Source of the DNA: CANGTU01 sp046336655
Lineage (GTDB): Bacteria; Bacteroidota; Bacteroidia; Flavobacteriales_D; Sanyastnellaceae
Direction: 5' to 3'
Assembly (NCBI GenBank): GCA_046336655.1
Contig: JBKDGH010000042.1
Span: 1 to 26,714, forward strand
Length of the DNA stretch: 26,714 bases
Positions 16,136 to 24,639 of the stretch are shown here, piece after piece. Below the pieces are notes generated by a model, which did not search any database, had not been told where the DNA came from, and worked only from the letters and a program-made list of their open reading frames with translations. Within the stretch, counting starts at the first letter, position 1; the number at the start of each line of letters is the position of its first letter. The translations under genes were made by a program, and so were the position numbers.

Positions 16136-16171
16136 AGCCTTCGTGAAGGGCAGACCATGTAATTTCGTTCC

Positions 16172-16750
16172 GTGACCCCCGGCACTCCGGAATATACCGA
16201 CGAACTCCTGCGCCTTTCATTGAAGCAAGGTGAGCAACGAGCGTATGAAATGATATTCAAGGAATGGTATACACCGCTGGTTCGGTTTGCGGACTCACTG
16301 CTGGGTGATGCGGATGCGGCGGAAGATTGTGTGCAACGCGTGTTTATTCGTGTGTGGGAAAAGCGCACGGAGATCGCTATTGAGCTTTCCGTGAAGGCGT
16401 ATTTCTACCGCGCCGTTCGTTACGCCTGTTTCAATGAGATCAAGCACCGGAAAGTAAAGGCGGAATATTCACGAGGTCAGATTGCACAAAGTGTCATTTC
16501 AACCGAAATGGAAAGTGGAACTGGTGAATTGGAGAAGGCCATTGCCAGAGCAGTGGCATCGATGCCGGACCAGTGCCGGAAGGTGTTTGAACTCAGCAGG
16601 TTTGAAGGAATGAAATACGCGGAGATTGCCGATTCGCTGAATATTTCTGTGAAAACAGTGGAAAACCACATGGGCAAGGCGCTCCGTATCATGCGCAGTG
16701 AACTCAGCGATTTTCTGCCGGTGCTTTTGTTAATCGCTCATGGACTATGA
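16172..16750 (+). CDS. ECF-family RNA polymerase sigma factor (FecI-like)
   Basis: A 192-residue sigma-70 of the extracytoplasmic-function type. Region 2 spans about residues 20-95 (YEMIFKEWYTPLVRFADSLL, AAEDCVQRVFIRVWEKR). Region 4 spans about 125-180 with the helix-turn-helix in MKYAEIADSLNISVKTVENHMGKAL. The start is GTG 16172; no ATG is available before the conserved region. Its stop overlaps the FecR gene as ATGA, the usual sigma/anti-sigma coupling. It should direct polymerase to its own promoter and to the STN-repeat gene, both preceded by the GGGGTAA/TGTC motif. Confidence 0.94.
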   Translation: MTPGTPEYTDELLRLSLKQGEQRAYEMIFKEWYTPLVRFADSLLGDADAAEDCVQRVFIRVWEKRTEIAIELSVKAYFYRAVRYACFNEIKHRKVKAEYSRGQIAQSVISTEMESGTGELEKAIARAVASMPDQCRKVFELSRFEGMKYAEIADSLNISVKTVENHMGKALRIMRSELSDFLPVLLLIAHGL

Positions 16751-17724
16751 CCACCGTACCTCCTCATATCGACCAATGGATTGCCGCGGTACTCGCGGGC
16801 GAGGCGGACGGCGATGTACAGATGCAGTTGAGGCAGTGGATTGAGGAAGATCCCGGCCATCGCGACTATTTCCGTCAGCAGGAAAAGGTGTGGATTCATT
16901 CCCTGAGCAGCAGTTCAGCGGTCACCCCGGATGTCGAGAGAGCATGGGCTGCAGTGAAGGCACAGCTTCAATCCGGTCGTTCCGGAGGCAGGGAGGTGCG
17001 GTTCATCCCATGGGGACGCATCGCAGCCATTGCGGCATCGCTGGCACTGCTGTTGGCCAGTGTATGGTGGATCAGTCAGCGCAACGGCACAGAATCCTTC
17101 GAAATCGCTGCGTCGGACGCGGTGCGCACGGATACCCTTTCCGGCGGCATCATCATGACACTTGACAAGGCATCCATCGCGCTGTGCAAGGTAAGAGGCT
17201 TGGGAACCGAAGTTACGTTGTCCGGAAACGGCTACTTTGATATTCGGGATGAGGCGCACGGACAGCTCACTGTGAAGGTGGGGGAACTGATGATCCGCGA
17301 TATCGGTACACGGTTTTCGGTAATGGCCGACCGGCCTGACAGTGTGGGCGTTGAAGTGTTTGATGGTCTGGTGGAAATCCGCTTTGGGGAAGGTGAGGTA
17401 ATGCACGTGAATTCCGGAGAGCGCATCTGGGCCCGCTTATCTGACAGACGCATTTACCGGGCGTCAGAGGGTGATGCAGAGAGCTGGCAGGGTGAAGAGA
17501 TACGATTTACCGATGCTCCTTTGCATCGCGTGGTGAGGAGATTGAATGAGCGCTTCGGGACGCGACTTGCGCTGTCTGATCCGCTGCTCAGGGATTGCAG
17601 GATTTCGCTCACTGTGAGAGAGGCGGATATTCCGTTAATCGCGGGAATCATCGGTGAAACTCTTGGCCTCGATGTAGTGGAAGAAAACGACATGCAGGTA
17701 CTCACTGGTACCTCGTGCGAATAA
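16747..17724 (+). CDS. FecR-family transmembrane anti-sigma factor
   Basis: A 325-residue inner-membrane regulator. Residues 1-85 are the cytoplasmic sigma-binding part (HIDQWIAAVLAGEADGD, QLRQWIEEDPGHRDYFR), residues about 90-109 are a single membrane helix (GRIAAIAASLALLLASVWWI), residues about 120-220 are the periplasmic FecR beta-domain, and residues about 245-320 are a DUF4974 domain (FTDAPLHRVVRRLNERFG, ISLTVREADIPL). FecR proteins sense the periplasmic signalling (STN) domain of an outer-membrane partner and release or activate the sigma factor. It is coupled to the sigma gene by ATGA and followed by the STN-repeat gene. Confidence 0.94.
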   Translation: MTTVPPHIDQWIAAVLAGEADGDVQMQLRQWIEEDPGHRDYFRQQEKVWIHSLSSSSAVTPDVERAWAAVKAQLQSGRSGGREVRFIPWGRIAAIAASLALLLASVWWISQRNGTESFEIAASDAVRTDTLSGGIIMTLDKASIALCKVRGLGTEVTLSGNGYFDIRDEAHGQLTVKVGELMIRDIGTRFSVMADRPDSVGVEVFDGLVEIRFGEGEVMHVNSGERIWARLSDRRIYRASEGDAESWQGEEIRFTDAPLHRVVRRLNERFGTRLALSDPLLRDCRISLTVREADIPLIAGIIGETLGLDVVEENDMQVLTGTSCE

Positions 17725-17736
17725 TTTTCGATTGGA

Positions 17737-17763
17737 ATAGGGGTAACCGGTCGCTGAGCTGTC
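17737..17763 (+). promoter_or_regulatory. Candidate ECF-sigma promoter, copy 2 (STN-repeat gene)
   Basis: ATAGGGGTAA (17737-17746), 13 nt, TGTC (17760-17763). It matches the copy before the sigma gene at all ten bases of the first block and all four of the second; the spacer is partly shared too (GCTnAG). The start codon 17773 is 9 nt downstream, so the transcript would be almost leaderless. Confidence 0.55.
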
Positions 17764-17772
17764 CGAAGAGAT

Positions 17773-19623
17773 ATGAAATCACATTATTCAAATCAATTCC
17801 TGAAGCGCACATGTCTTTTGCTGGCAATGGCCAGCATGCTTCTTCTTCCCTCTCACACGGTGATTGCTCAATCATCGCCCATTCTCGAGCGACGTATCAC
17901 GGTTCAGTGTGATCAGCTTGTGCTTTCTGAGGCGCTCAAGGTCATTGAGCAAAAGGCAAACTGCTCTTTTTCCTACAAATCCAAAATCATTGAAAGCCAG
18001 AAACGGGTCACCGTGAATGCAGTGAACCGTCCCGTGCGCGAGGTGGTCATGCAGGTATGCGGACCGGCTGTGCAAGTCGGGGAGAAGGGTCATTTTCTCA
18101 TTCTCACTGAAGTGCCTGCAAAATCAAAGTCTGGAAATGTGCTTAAGGGCTATATCGAGGACAATACCGGTCGGGGAGTGGGCAATGCCACTGTCTATGA
18201 TCCGGCGACGTTGTATTCCGCCAATACCAACGAGTTTGGTTATTATGAATTGAAGATTGATCCTCTTAATCCTCCATCAGAGCTGGAGATAAGGAGGCAG
18301 GATTACCGCGACACGGCCGTTGCGCTGCATCAGTCTGCGGCATTGGTGGATGCGGTGCAGCTGGACCATGACACCACCTTTCATCGCAAATGGCTCGACC
18401 GGAAAGACAGCGCGCGTGTGTGGGTAAATGAATTTGCTGCGTCATTTTTTGCGCGAAGGCCTGAGCGGTGGAATGTACAGGATACCATTTACCGCAATGT
18501 GCAGGTGTCATTTCTACCTTATCTGGGGACCAATAGAAGATTGAGCGGTTCGGTCATCAACCGGATCTCCTTCAACATCATCGGAGGCGTGTCGCGTGGA
18601 GTATCCGCATTTGAGCTGGGCGGTGTGTTCAACATTGTCAGGGAAGATATCGACGGTGTGCAGATTGCAGGTGCGTTGAATCTTGTCGGCCGGGAAATGA
18701 AGGGAGTTCAGGTCGCCGGACTATCCAATATCAACCTTCGCAGATCCGAGGGGGTGATGGCATCGGGAGCAGTGAATTTTCTGCGGGCCGGCGGGGATGG
18801 TGTGAGTGTGGCTGGCCTGACATCTTTAAGCATTGGGGAATTCGAAGGAGTGAGTATTAACGGCTTTGCGCACATTTCGGCAGGAAGGGCTGAAGGTGTG
18901 CAGGTGAGCGGGTTTTCGAATCTGGTTACCGAATCGATGAGCGGATTGCAGATTGCGGGATTTTCCAATGTCGCCCTGCGCAATTCAGATGGTGTGCAGG
19001 TAGCGGGCGCACTGAATGTCGTGAGTGGTGATTTTAAGGGAGTACAGGTTTCAGGCCTGTTGAATTTTGCCCGCAGGGTGGACGGCATTCAGATTGGTAT
19101 GTTCAATTATTGTGATACCATCTCCGGAGTACCCGTGGGATTTCTCTCCTTTGTGGCGAAGGGTTATCATCCGCTGGAGCTGTCTGCAAATGATTTAAAC
19201 ATGATCGACTTGTCCTGGCGAACGGGCGTTCGGTCATTCTATACTTTTCTCAGCGCGGGCATCGGGACTCAATCTGCTCAGGGAGATCGTCCATGGCAAT
19301 ATGGTTTTGGAATAGGCACTTCACCCCGGCTTGCAGAGCGGCTCTGGCTGAATGTGGACTTGTCATCGCATCATCTCAGTACTGGAAAATTTGCAGATCA
19401 GTTGAGCCTTGATAACCGGTTTGCTGTATTGGCTGACCTCCGGATTACGAAACACCTGTCGATTTTTGGAGGCCCGGTCGTGCACGGTTATTTCGATCAT
19501 ACCAACCGCAATGACCTCCGCGAATTCCTTGGCGTGCCGGATCGTCTGATTACCGAAGACAGCTGGTCTACCCTTCGCCTCTCCGGCTGGGTCGGATGGA
19601 AGGCAGGTATTCGCCTGTTTTAA
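17773..19623 (+). CDS. STN-domain surface protein with 16-residue GVQ-AG repeats (LA_2272-like)
   Basis: A 616-residue secreted protein with a signal peptide (1-33, cleavage after VIAQ). An STN (secretin/TonB N-terminal) domain spans about 41-97 (RRITVQCDQLVLSEALKVIE, VNRPVREVVMQVC), as in FecA-type signalling receptors. A carboxypeptidase-regulatory-like beta-sandwich spans about 122-200. From residue 295 there are eight exact 16-residue repeats of the form G-V-Q-(I/V)-(A/S)-G-x-x-N-(hydrophobic)-x5-(acidic/K), then three shorter ones, to residue about 466; these alternate like a beta-solenoid or barrel. The rest (467-616) matches the C-terminus seen in Bacteroidota relatives of the Leptospira LA_2272 surface-repeat family. 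There is no plug or barrel of a TonB receptor. It probably faces FecR in the periplasm. Its function is unknown. Confidence 0.85.
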   Translation: MKSHYSNQFLKRTCLLLAMASMLLLPSHTVIAQSSPILERRITVQCDQLVLSEALKVIEQKANCSFSYKSKIIESQKRVTVNAVNRPVREVVMQVCGPAVQVGEKGHFLILTEVPAKSKSGNVLKGYIEDNTGRGVGNATVYDPATLYSANTNEFGYYELKIDPLNPPSELEIRRQDYRDTAVALHQSAALVDAVQLDHDTTFHRKWLDRKDSARVWVNEFAASFFARRPERWNVQDTIYRNVQVSFLPYLGTNRRLSGSVINRISFNIIGGVSRGVSAFELGGVFNIVREDIDGVQIAGALNLVGREMKGVQVAGLSNINLRRSEGVMASGAVNFLRAGGDGVSVAGLTSLSIGEFEGVSINGFAHISAGRAEGVQVSGFSNLVTESMSGLQIAGFSNVALRNSDGVQVAGALNVVSGDFKGVQVSGLLNFARRVDGIQIGMFNYCDTISGVPVGFLSFVAKGYHPLELSANDLNMIDLSWRTGVRSFYTFLSAGIGTQSAQGDRPWQYGFGIGTSPRLAERLWLNVDLSSHHLSTGKFADQLSLDNRFAVLADLRITKHLSIFGGPVVHGYFDHTNRNDLREFLGVPDRLITEDSWSTLRLSGWVGWKAGIRLF

Positions 19624-19694
19624 TTTTCATCAATGGTATTCGTGAAGTCTTTGGTCACGTGATCGTGTGATACAGGACTTCATTGTGTCGCGGT

Positions 19695-19800
19695 GTTCAC
19701 CTCTTTGTGCGATGTCAGTCAGGATGCTTCGGGCAGATAATCCCAGGACCTTAGTCCGCGATTCATTGAATTCTTTTTTACTGCCTGACCAGAGGTGAAC
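19695..19800 (+). repeat. Perfect 10-bp inverted repeat in the leader of the TonB receptor
   Basis: GTTCACCTCT (19695-19704) pairs fully with AGAGGTGAAC (19791-19800). Inside are two further pairs, GTCAGG/CCTGAC (19718-19723 and 19784-19789) and GGAC/GTCC. Together they could fold into a long stem in the mRNA, 37 nt before ATG 19838. It does not fit a known riboswitch that I recognise. The rest of the 214-base gap shows no gene. Confidence 0.4.
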
Positions 19801-19837
19801 CGGAACCCGGATATCACAGGATTAAAACCTTTTATCT

Positions 19838-22213
19838 ATGAATATTCAGTTGCATTTTTTTGCCAGGACACTGGGCTGCCTCATTGGCTTGTTGATCTTC
19901 ATGTCAGCTGCACAGGCTCAGGTTCCGGTGCAAACCATCCGCGGGAAAGTCACCGACAAATCTTCCGGAATGCCTCTTCCAGGAGTGCTGGTGGCAGTGA
20001 TTACCACCAACCCAACACTCGGTGCGGCTACCGATGAGGAGGGGAATTTCAGAATCGGGAATGTGCCGGTTGGAAGACACAGTATTGTGGCGCGGTATAC
20101 CGGTTACAAGGAGGAAGTGCGCGTGGAACTCGCAGTGAGTTCAGGCAAGGAATTAATTCTGGATATTCAGATGGAAGAAGATATTTCGAGCCTGCAGCAG
20201 GTTGAAATCGTGGAGGAGCGCGACAAGCGCGAAGCGATCAATCAGATGACCTCTGTGAGTTCACGCACATTCAGTGTAGAGGAGACGCAGAAGTTTGCGG
20301 CGGCGGTGAATGATCCCGGACGCATGGCGCTCTCGTTTGCGGGCGTGGTGTCCGGTAATGATGGAAGCAATCAGATCAGTATTCGGGGAAATAGTCCATA
20401 CGGCTTGCTCTGGCGCATGGAAGGGGTCGATATTCCCAATCCGAATCACTTCGCAAGTGCGGCTGCAGCAGGGGGTGGGATCAGTATTTTAAGTGCTCAG
20501 ACTCTCGCGGATTCTGATTTTATGACGGGTGCTTTTGCCGCGGAGTATGGCAACGCTCTGGGAGGAGTTTTTGATCTGCGCTTGCGCAAGGGTAATAACG
20601 AGAGAAGGGAATACACTTTTCAGGCCGGTGTGCTCGGTATTGATGCTGCAGCCGAAGGCCCGGTCGGCCGGCCCGGGGGTGGATCCTACCTCATTAATTA
20701 TCGCTATTCCACGCTTTCTTTGCTCGGACGAATTGGTGTTCCCATCGGAGATGCTGAAACCAATTTTCAGGATCTTTCTTACAACATTGTGCTTCCTACT
20801 TCACACGCAGGAACATTTCAGGTTTTCGGATTTGGTGGATTAAGCACCCAGCGAATTCGTGCAAAGCGCGATTCTACTCAGTGGGAGCTGCCGTGGCACC
20901 GAATTGATGACCGGTTTCATTCCCACACCGGAGCGATGGGTTTTCGCCACACGATTCGCACAGGCGAAAATGGCTTTTTAACCTCATCGGCGGTATTGTC
21001 CGGAAACACGTACGGTTACAAGGCCGACTGGATAACCGACGATCTCACCCCGCGAAGGGATTATGAGGAATCATTCAATACATCGAAAATCACACTTTCT
21101 GTTGTCCAGCAACAAAAGCTGGGTGCGCGGCAGACGCTCCGCGCCGGTCTCTATCTGAACGAACACCGGTTTAGTCTGGAGCAACTTGAGCGTGAGGAGG
21201 ATTCGGATCCGCTCCTACCGGTATTGCAAGCGGATGGTCGCGCGCACACCGTTCAACCATTTGTCCAGCTCCGCTACCGATTGACGGATAAGCTCACCCT
21301 AAATACCGGGCTTCATGTGCTCATGCTCACCCTCAATCAGGAAGTATCAGTGGAGCCTCGTGCAGGCATGCGCTATCAGTTGCATCCGCGCCATACGGTA
21401 TCACTTGCATATGGTCTTCATAGTCAGATGCAGCCTGTGGGTATATACAACGCACGTGCAGTCAGTTCCGATGAAGAGCAGTATCCCAATCGCTCACTTG
21501 GGTTCAATAAGGCGCACCATTTCGTCACCGGATATGAATGGTCACTCACACGCTATCTCTATTTAAAAGCCGAATTTTATTACCAGGAATTATTTAATGT
21601 GGCGGTGGGAGCTGATCCCAATAGCACATTGTCTAGTCTGAACAATGTAGAAAATTACATTGTAGAAAAAATGACAAGCACGGGCCGCGGGCGGAACTAT
21701 GGCGTGGAGTTGACCGTTGAGCAATTTACATGGAAAGGCATGTATTTCCTGTTGTCGGCATCGCTGTATGAAAGCAAATACCACGCAGGCGATGGGGTGT
21801 GGAGAAACACGCGGTTTAATGCCAATCACGCAATGACATTCACCGCTGGGAAAGAATGGAAACTGCGCAAGTCCTCAGTTGATCGCACATTCGGAGCCAA
21901 TGTCAGGATGATCTGGACAGGCGGTATGCGCGAAACGCCTGTTGATGTGGAGCGCAGTCGGGAGGAAGGCTGGACGGTTCGTGACGATAGCAGGGCATTT
22001 GAAATCCAGAATCCGGATTACCTCCGTGCAGATGTGCGGTTCAGTGTACGAACCAATAAGTTCAGGTCAACACGAACACTTGCATTGGATCTTCAGAATG
22101 CCACCAACCGTAAGAACTTGTTCGGTTCTTATTTCGACCCCAACTCAGGAGCGGTAGAAACGGCCTATCAGCTTCCATTACTTCCGGTGCTGAGCTATAA
22201 GGTAGAATTCTGA
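19838..22213 (+). CDS. TonB-dependent receptor with carboxypeptidase-like N-terminal domain
   Basis: A 791-residue outer-membrane receptor. Signal peptide 1-27 (ending AAQAQ). A carboxypeptidase-regulatory-like domain spans about 30-115 (IRGKVTDKSSGMPLPGVLV, DEEGNFRIGNVPVGRHSI). The plug spans about 140-245 (NQISIRGNSPYGLLWRMEGVDIPNP, AAEYGNALGGVFDLRLRKG), then a beta-barrel. It has no STN domain. The preceding gene's product carries STN, so signalling and transport may be split over two proteins. I see no SusD-like lipoprotein next to it, unlike SusC/SusD glycan pairs, so its ligand is open. It follows the STN-repeat gene after 214 bp on the same strand. Confidence 0.92.
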   Translation: MNIQLHFFARTLGCLIGLLIFMSAAQAQVPVQTIRGKVTDKSSGMPLPGVLVAVITTNPTLGAATDEEGNFRIGNVPVGRHSIVARYTGYKEEVRVELAVSSGKELILDIQMEEDISSLQQVEIVEERDKREAINQMTSVSSRTFSVEETQKFAAAVNDPGRMALSFAGVVSGNDGSNQISIRGNSPYGLLWRMEGVDIPNPNHFASAAAAGGGISILSAQTLADSDFMTGAFAAEYGNALGGVFDLRLRKGNNERREYTFQAGVLGIDAAAEGPVGRPGGGSYLINYRYSTLSLLGRIGVPIGDAETNFQDLSYNIVLPTSHAGTFQVFGFGGLSTQRIRAKRDSTQWELPWHRIDDRFHSHTGAMGFRHTIRTGENGFLTSSAVLSGNTYGYKADWITDDLTPRRDYEESFNTSKITLSVVQQQKLGARQTLRAGLYLNEHRFSLEQLEREEDSDPLLPVLQADGRAHTVQPFVQLRYRLTDKLTLNTGLHVLMLTLNQEVSVEPRAGMRYQLHPRHTVSLAYGLHSQMQPVGIYNARAVSSDEEQYPNRSLGFNKAHHFVTGYEWSLTRYLYLKAEFYYQELFNVAVGADPNSTLSSLNNVENYIVEKMTSTGRGRNYGVELTVEQFTWKGMYFLLSASLYESKYHAGDGVWRNTRFNANHAMTFTAGKEWKLRKSSVDRTFGANVRMIWTGGMRETPVDVERSREEGWTVRDDSRAFEIQNPDYLRADVRFSVRTNKFRSTRTLALDLQNATNRKNLFGSYFDPNSGAVETAYQLPLLPVLSYKVEF

Positions 22214-22296
22214 TGACCGCTCGTCCTCATACACCGCCGCAGACCACAATATTCCGCCGGTTATTGGGATGTCGCAGAGTCTTTTCCCACATCGGT

Positions 22297-22304
22297 TAGC
22301 TTTG
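22297..22304 (+). promoter_or_regulatory. -7 box (TAGCTTTG) of the ABC exporter operon
   Basis: An exact TAnnTTTG box 18 nt before ATG 22323. The upstream ATG 22269 would lie before the promoter, which supports 22323 as the true start. No TTG at the normal -33 distance. Confidence 0.5.
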
Positions 22305-22322
22305 CGATTCACAACGCAGTAT

Positions 22323-23252
22323 ATGCATACACTTGAAGTACGTCACATTCACAAGGCATACAGCGGCCACAAGGCCCTGAATGACGTATCCATCGCCGTG
22401 GAAAAGGGCACCATCTTCGGATTGCTCGGACCCAACGGCGCCGGAAAAACCAGCCTTATCCGCATCATCAATCAGATTACCGGTCCGGACAGCGGCGAGG
22501 TGCTGCTCAACGGACAGCCGCTTGCCCCGGAGCACACCGATGAAATCGGCTATCTCCCGGAGGAGCGTGGTCTGTATAAAAAGATGAAGGTCGGGGAGCA
22601 ATGCCTGTATCTCGCACAGCTCAAAGGCCTGACCAAGGCCGAAGCAAAGCGCCGTCTGCACATCTGGTTTGAGCGCTTCGACATCTTGGCGTGGTGGGAT
22701 AAAAAGGTGGAAGATCTTTCCAAGGGAATGGCCCAGAAAATCCAGTTCGTGACCACTGTGCTGCACGAGCCGAAGCTGCTGATTCTCGACGAGCCGTTCA
22801 GCGGATTTGATCCGATCAACGCCGAACTCATCCGCAATGAAATGCTTCGGATGAAAAGCGAAGGCACCACAATCATTCTGTCAACCCACGATATGGGCAG
22901 CGTGGAAGAGCTGTGCGACAACATTGCCCTGATCAACCGCTCTCAGGTGATTCTCGAAGGAAAAGTAGGGGAGGTGCGCAAGCGCTTCCGCACCCACATT
23001 TTTGAAGTGGAATACGAAGGAACTGCGATGGATATCGGCATCAGCCTCTGGGTGAATTTCGAACTTGTAAAGAGCTTCCAGCGCGGCGATCACATGGTGG
23101 CGCACATTCGCCTCCTGCGCAATCACACGCTGAATGAACTGCTCAATACACTTATCCCTCACGTGAGTATTATTTCGGTGCGAGAACTCATCCCCGGAAT
23201 GGAGGAGATTTTTATCGAAGCTGTACGAACCTATAACGCCGGACACCAATGA
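22323..23252 (+). CDS. ABC exporter ATP-binding protein (NatA/EcsA-like)
   Basis: A 309-residue ATPase. Walker A is GPNGAGKT (36-43), the signature motif LSKGM (132-136), Walker B LLILDEP (152-158) and the switch His is H189 (STHD). LSKGM in place of LSGGQ is common in this subgroup. After residue 215 is a C-terminal DUF4162-like extension. It energises the membrane partner encoded next. The family (NatA, YhaQ, EcsA) exports Na+, peptides or other small compounds; the substrate is unknown here. Its stop overlaps the permease gene as ATGA. Confidence 0.94.
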   Translation: MHTLEVRHIHKAYSGHKALNDVSIAVEKGTIFGLLGPNGAGKTSLIRIINQITGPDSGEVLLNGQPLAPEHTDEIGYLPEERGLYKKMKVGEQCLYLAQLKGLTKAEAKRRLHIWFERFDILAWWDKKVEDLSKGMAQKIQFVTTVLHEPKLLILDEPFSGFDPINAELIRNEMLRMKSEGTTIILSTHDMGSVEELCDNIALINRSQVILEGKVGEVRKRFRTHIFEVEYEGTAMDIGISLWVNFELVKSFQRGDHMVAHIRLLRNHTLNELLNTLIPHVSIISVRELIPGMEEIFIEAVRTYNAGHQ

Positions 23253-24601
23253 ACAAGATACTCCTGATTATCAAGCGCGAGTACTCCAGCCGTGTGCGCA
23301 AGAAGTCATTCATCGTAATGACGATTTTGGGTCCGCTGCTTTTCGCCGGACTGATGTTCGGTGCCATTGCCGTGACACTGAGTGATACTACCGAATATGA
23401 CGTGCTCGTGGTGGATCCCAACGGTGTGATTAGCACGATTGACGCGCCTACCGGAAAGATCGTTCCGCGTTATCCGGATCAGTTCAAGGATGAATCCAGA
23501 CTGCGGTTTGTGTTTACCCGCGACATGCAAACGCCTGAAGCGTTCAAGGAAGGATTTTATAATGTGATGATTGAAGTGGATGAGATGACCATCAATGACG
23601 GACGTTGCAATCTGTTCTTTAAAAAATATCCGCCCGAGATGATTCAGGCCCGTATTCAGTCGGGTTTGCAGGAATCGCTGGAGCGCTTCAGGGTAACTGA
23701 CAGCCTGAAAATGGACTATGAAACGTACAAGCGTGTGCGTGTGAAAGTGAGTTTTCAGGAAATCAATATCGAACGACTCGGTGAAGAAGACAAGACCCGC
23801 GAAAAGGCCGTCATCGGATTCGGTTTTGCCATTCTCATTTATCTCTTCATTTTCCTCTACGGCGTGCAGGTGATGCGCGGAGTGATAGAGGAAAAGACCA
23901 ACCGCATTGTGGAAGTCATTGTGTCTTCGGTGAAGCCATTCCAACTTATGATGGGAAAGGTGATCGGCATTGGTCTGGTCGGTCTCACCCAGTTTCTGAT
24001 TTGGGTAGTGCTCTCGGGTGTGGTGGCCATGATCGGCACCGCCTTCTTTGCAGGAGAAATTGCCAGCGGTGCTGCGGTGGTGGAAAACTCACAGCTTATC
24101 CAGACCGGGGCGATGAATCAGGCTGACCTCATGAAGCAGCTCATGGAGAATGAGGCCATCAGCTGGTTTTTCAGAATCAACTGGCCCCTGATGATCGGTC
24201 TGTTCATCTTTTATTTCATCGGAGGTTACATGATTTACGGGTCGCTCTTTGCCGCTATTGGCGCGGCTGTGGACGCCGAAACGGATACCCAGCAATTCAT
24301 GCTGCCGATTACACTGCCGCTTGTTTTTGCATACATCGTATCGGCGACCATGATGGGCAATCCGTCGAGCACAGTCGGTTCGTTCTTCTCTGTGTTTCCA
24401 CTTACTAGTCCGGTTACCATGATGGTAAAAGCGATCATTGGAACAAGTCCGTGGATGATTGTACTTTCCATGGTCACCCTTGCGGTCACCTTTGTCTTTT
24501 TCGTATGGCTTGCAGGGCGCATTTACCGCGTGGGAATTCTCATGTATGGCAAAAAGCCCACGTACCGCGAGTTGTGGAAATGGATGTGGTACAAGGCGTA
24601 A
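23249..24601 (+). CDS. ABC-2 exporter permease (NatB/YhaP-like)
   Basis: A 450-residue inner-membrane protein. Membrane helices lie at about 21-44, 189-210, 240-268, 313-340, 350-370, 380-398 and 405-430, with a large loop outside the membrane (about 45-185) between the first two: the NatB/YhaP layout. The N-terminus MNKILLIIKREYSSRVRKKS is typical of this family. It is translated with its ATPase through the ATGA overlap. The substrate is unknown. Confidence 0.93.
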   Translation: MNKILLIIKREYSSRVRKKSFIVMTILGPLLFAGLMFGAIAVTLSDTTEYDVLVVDPNGVISTIDAPTGKIVPRYPDQFKDESRLRFVFTRDMQTPEAFKEGFYNVMIEVDEMTINDGRCNLFFKKYPPEMIQARIQSGLQESLERFRVTDSLKMDYETYKRVRVKVSFQEINIERLGEEDKTREKAVIGFGFAILIYLFIFLYGVQVMRGVIEEKTNRIVEVIVSSVKPFQLMMGKVIGIGLVGLTQFLIWVVLSGVVAMIGTAFFAGEIASGAAVVENSQLIQTGAMNQADLMKQLMENEAISWFFRINWPLMIGLFIFYFIGGYMIYGSLFAAIGAAVDAETDTQQFMLPITLPLVFAYIVSATMMGNPSSTVGSFFSVFPLTSPVTMMVKAIIGTSPWMIVLSMVTLAVTFVFFVWLAGRIYRVGILMYGKKPTYRELWKWMWYKA

Positions 24602-24626
24602 GAATCTCCTGACGTATCATTGTGCC

Positions 24627-24632
24627 GGAGGA
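24627..24632 (+). promoter_or_regulatory. Shine-Dalgarno GGAGGA fixing the Ppx start
   Basis: GGAGGA lies 7 nt before ATG 24640, at ideal spacing. A strong Shine-Dalgarno is unusual in Bacteroidota. It decides against the GTG at 24622 and the GTG at 24637, which would place it inside the gene or too close. Confidence 0.6.
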
Positions 24633-24639
24633 CCATGTG

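Noticed and set aside
19714..19740. AGTCAGGAT near 19716 as the B12 box of a cobalamin riboswitch
   Set aside because: The other invariant parts (CCCGCAACTGTAA-type core and GCCACTG) are absent, so the match is short and probably chance.
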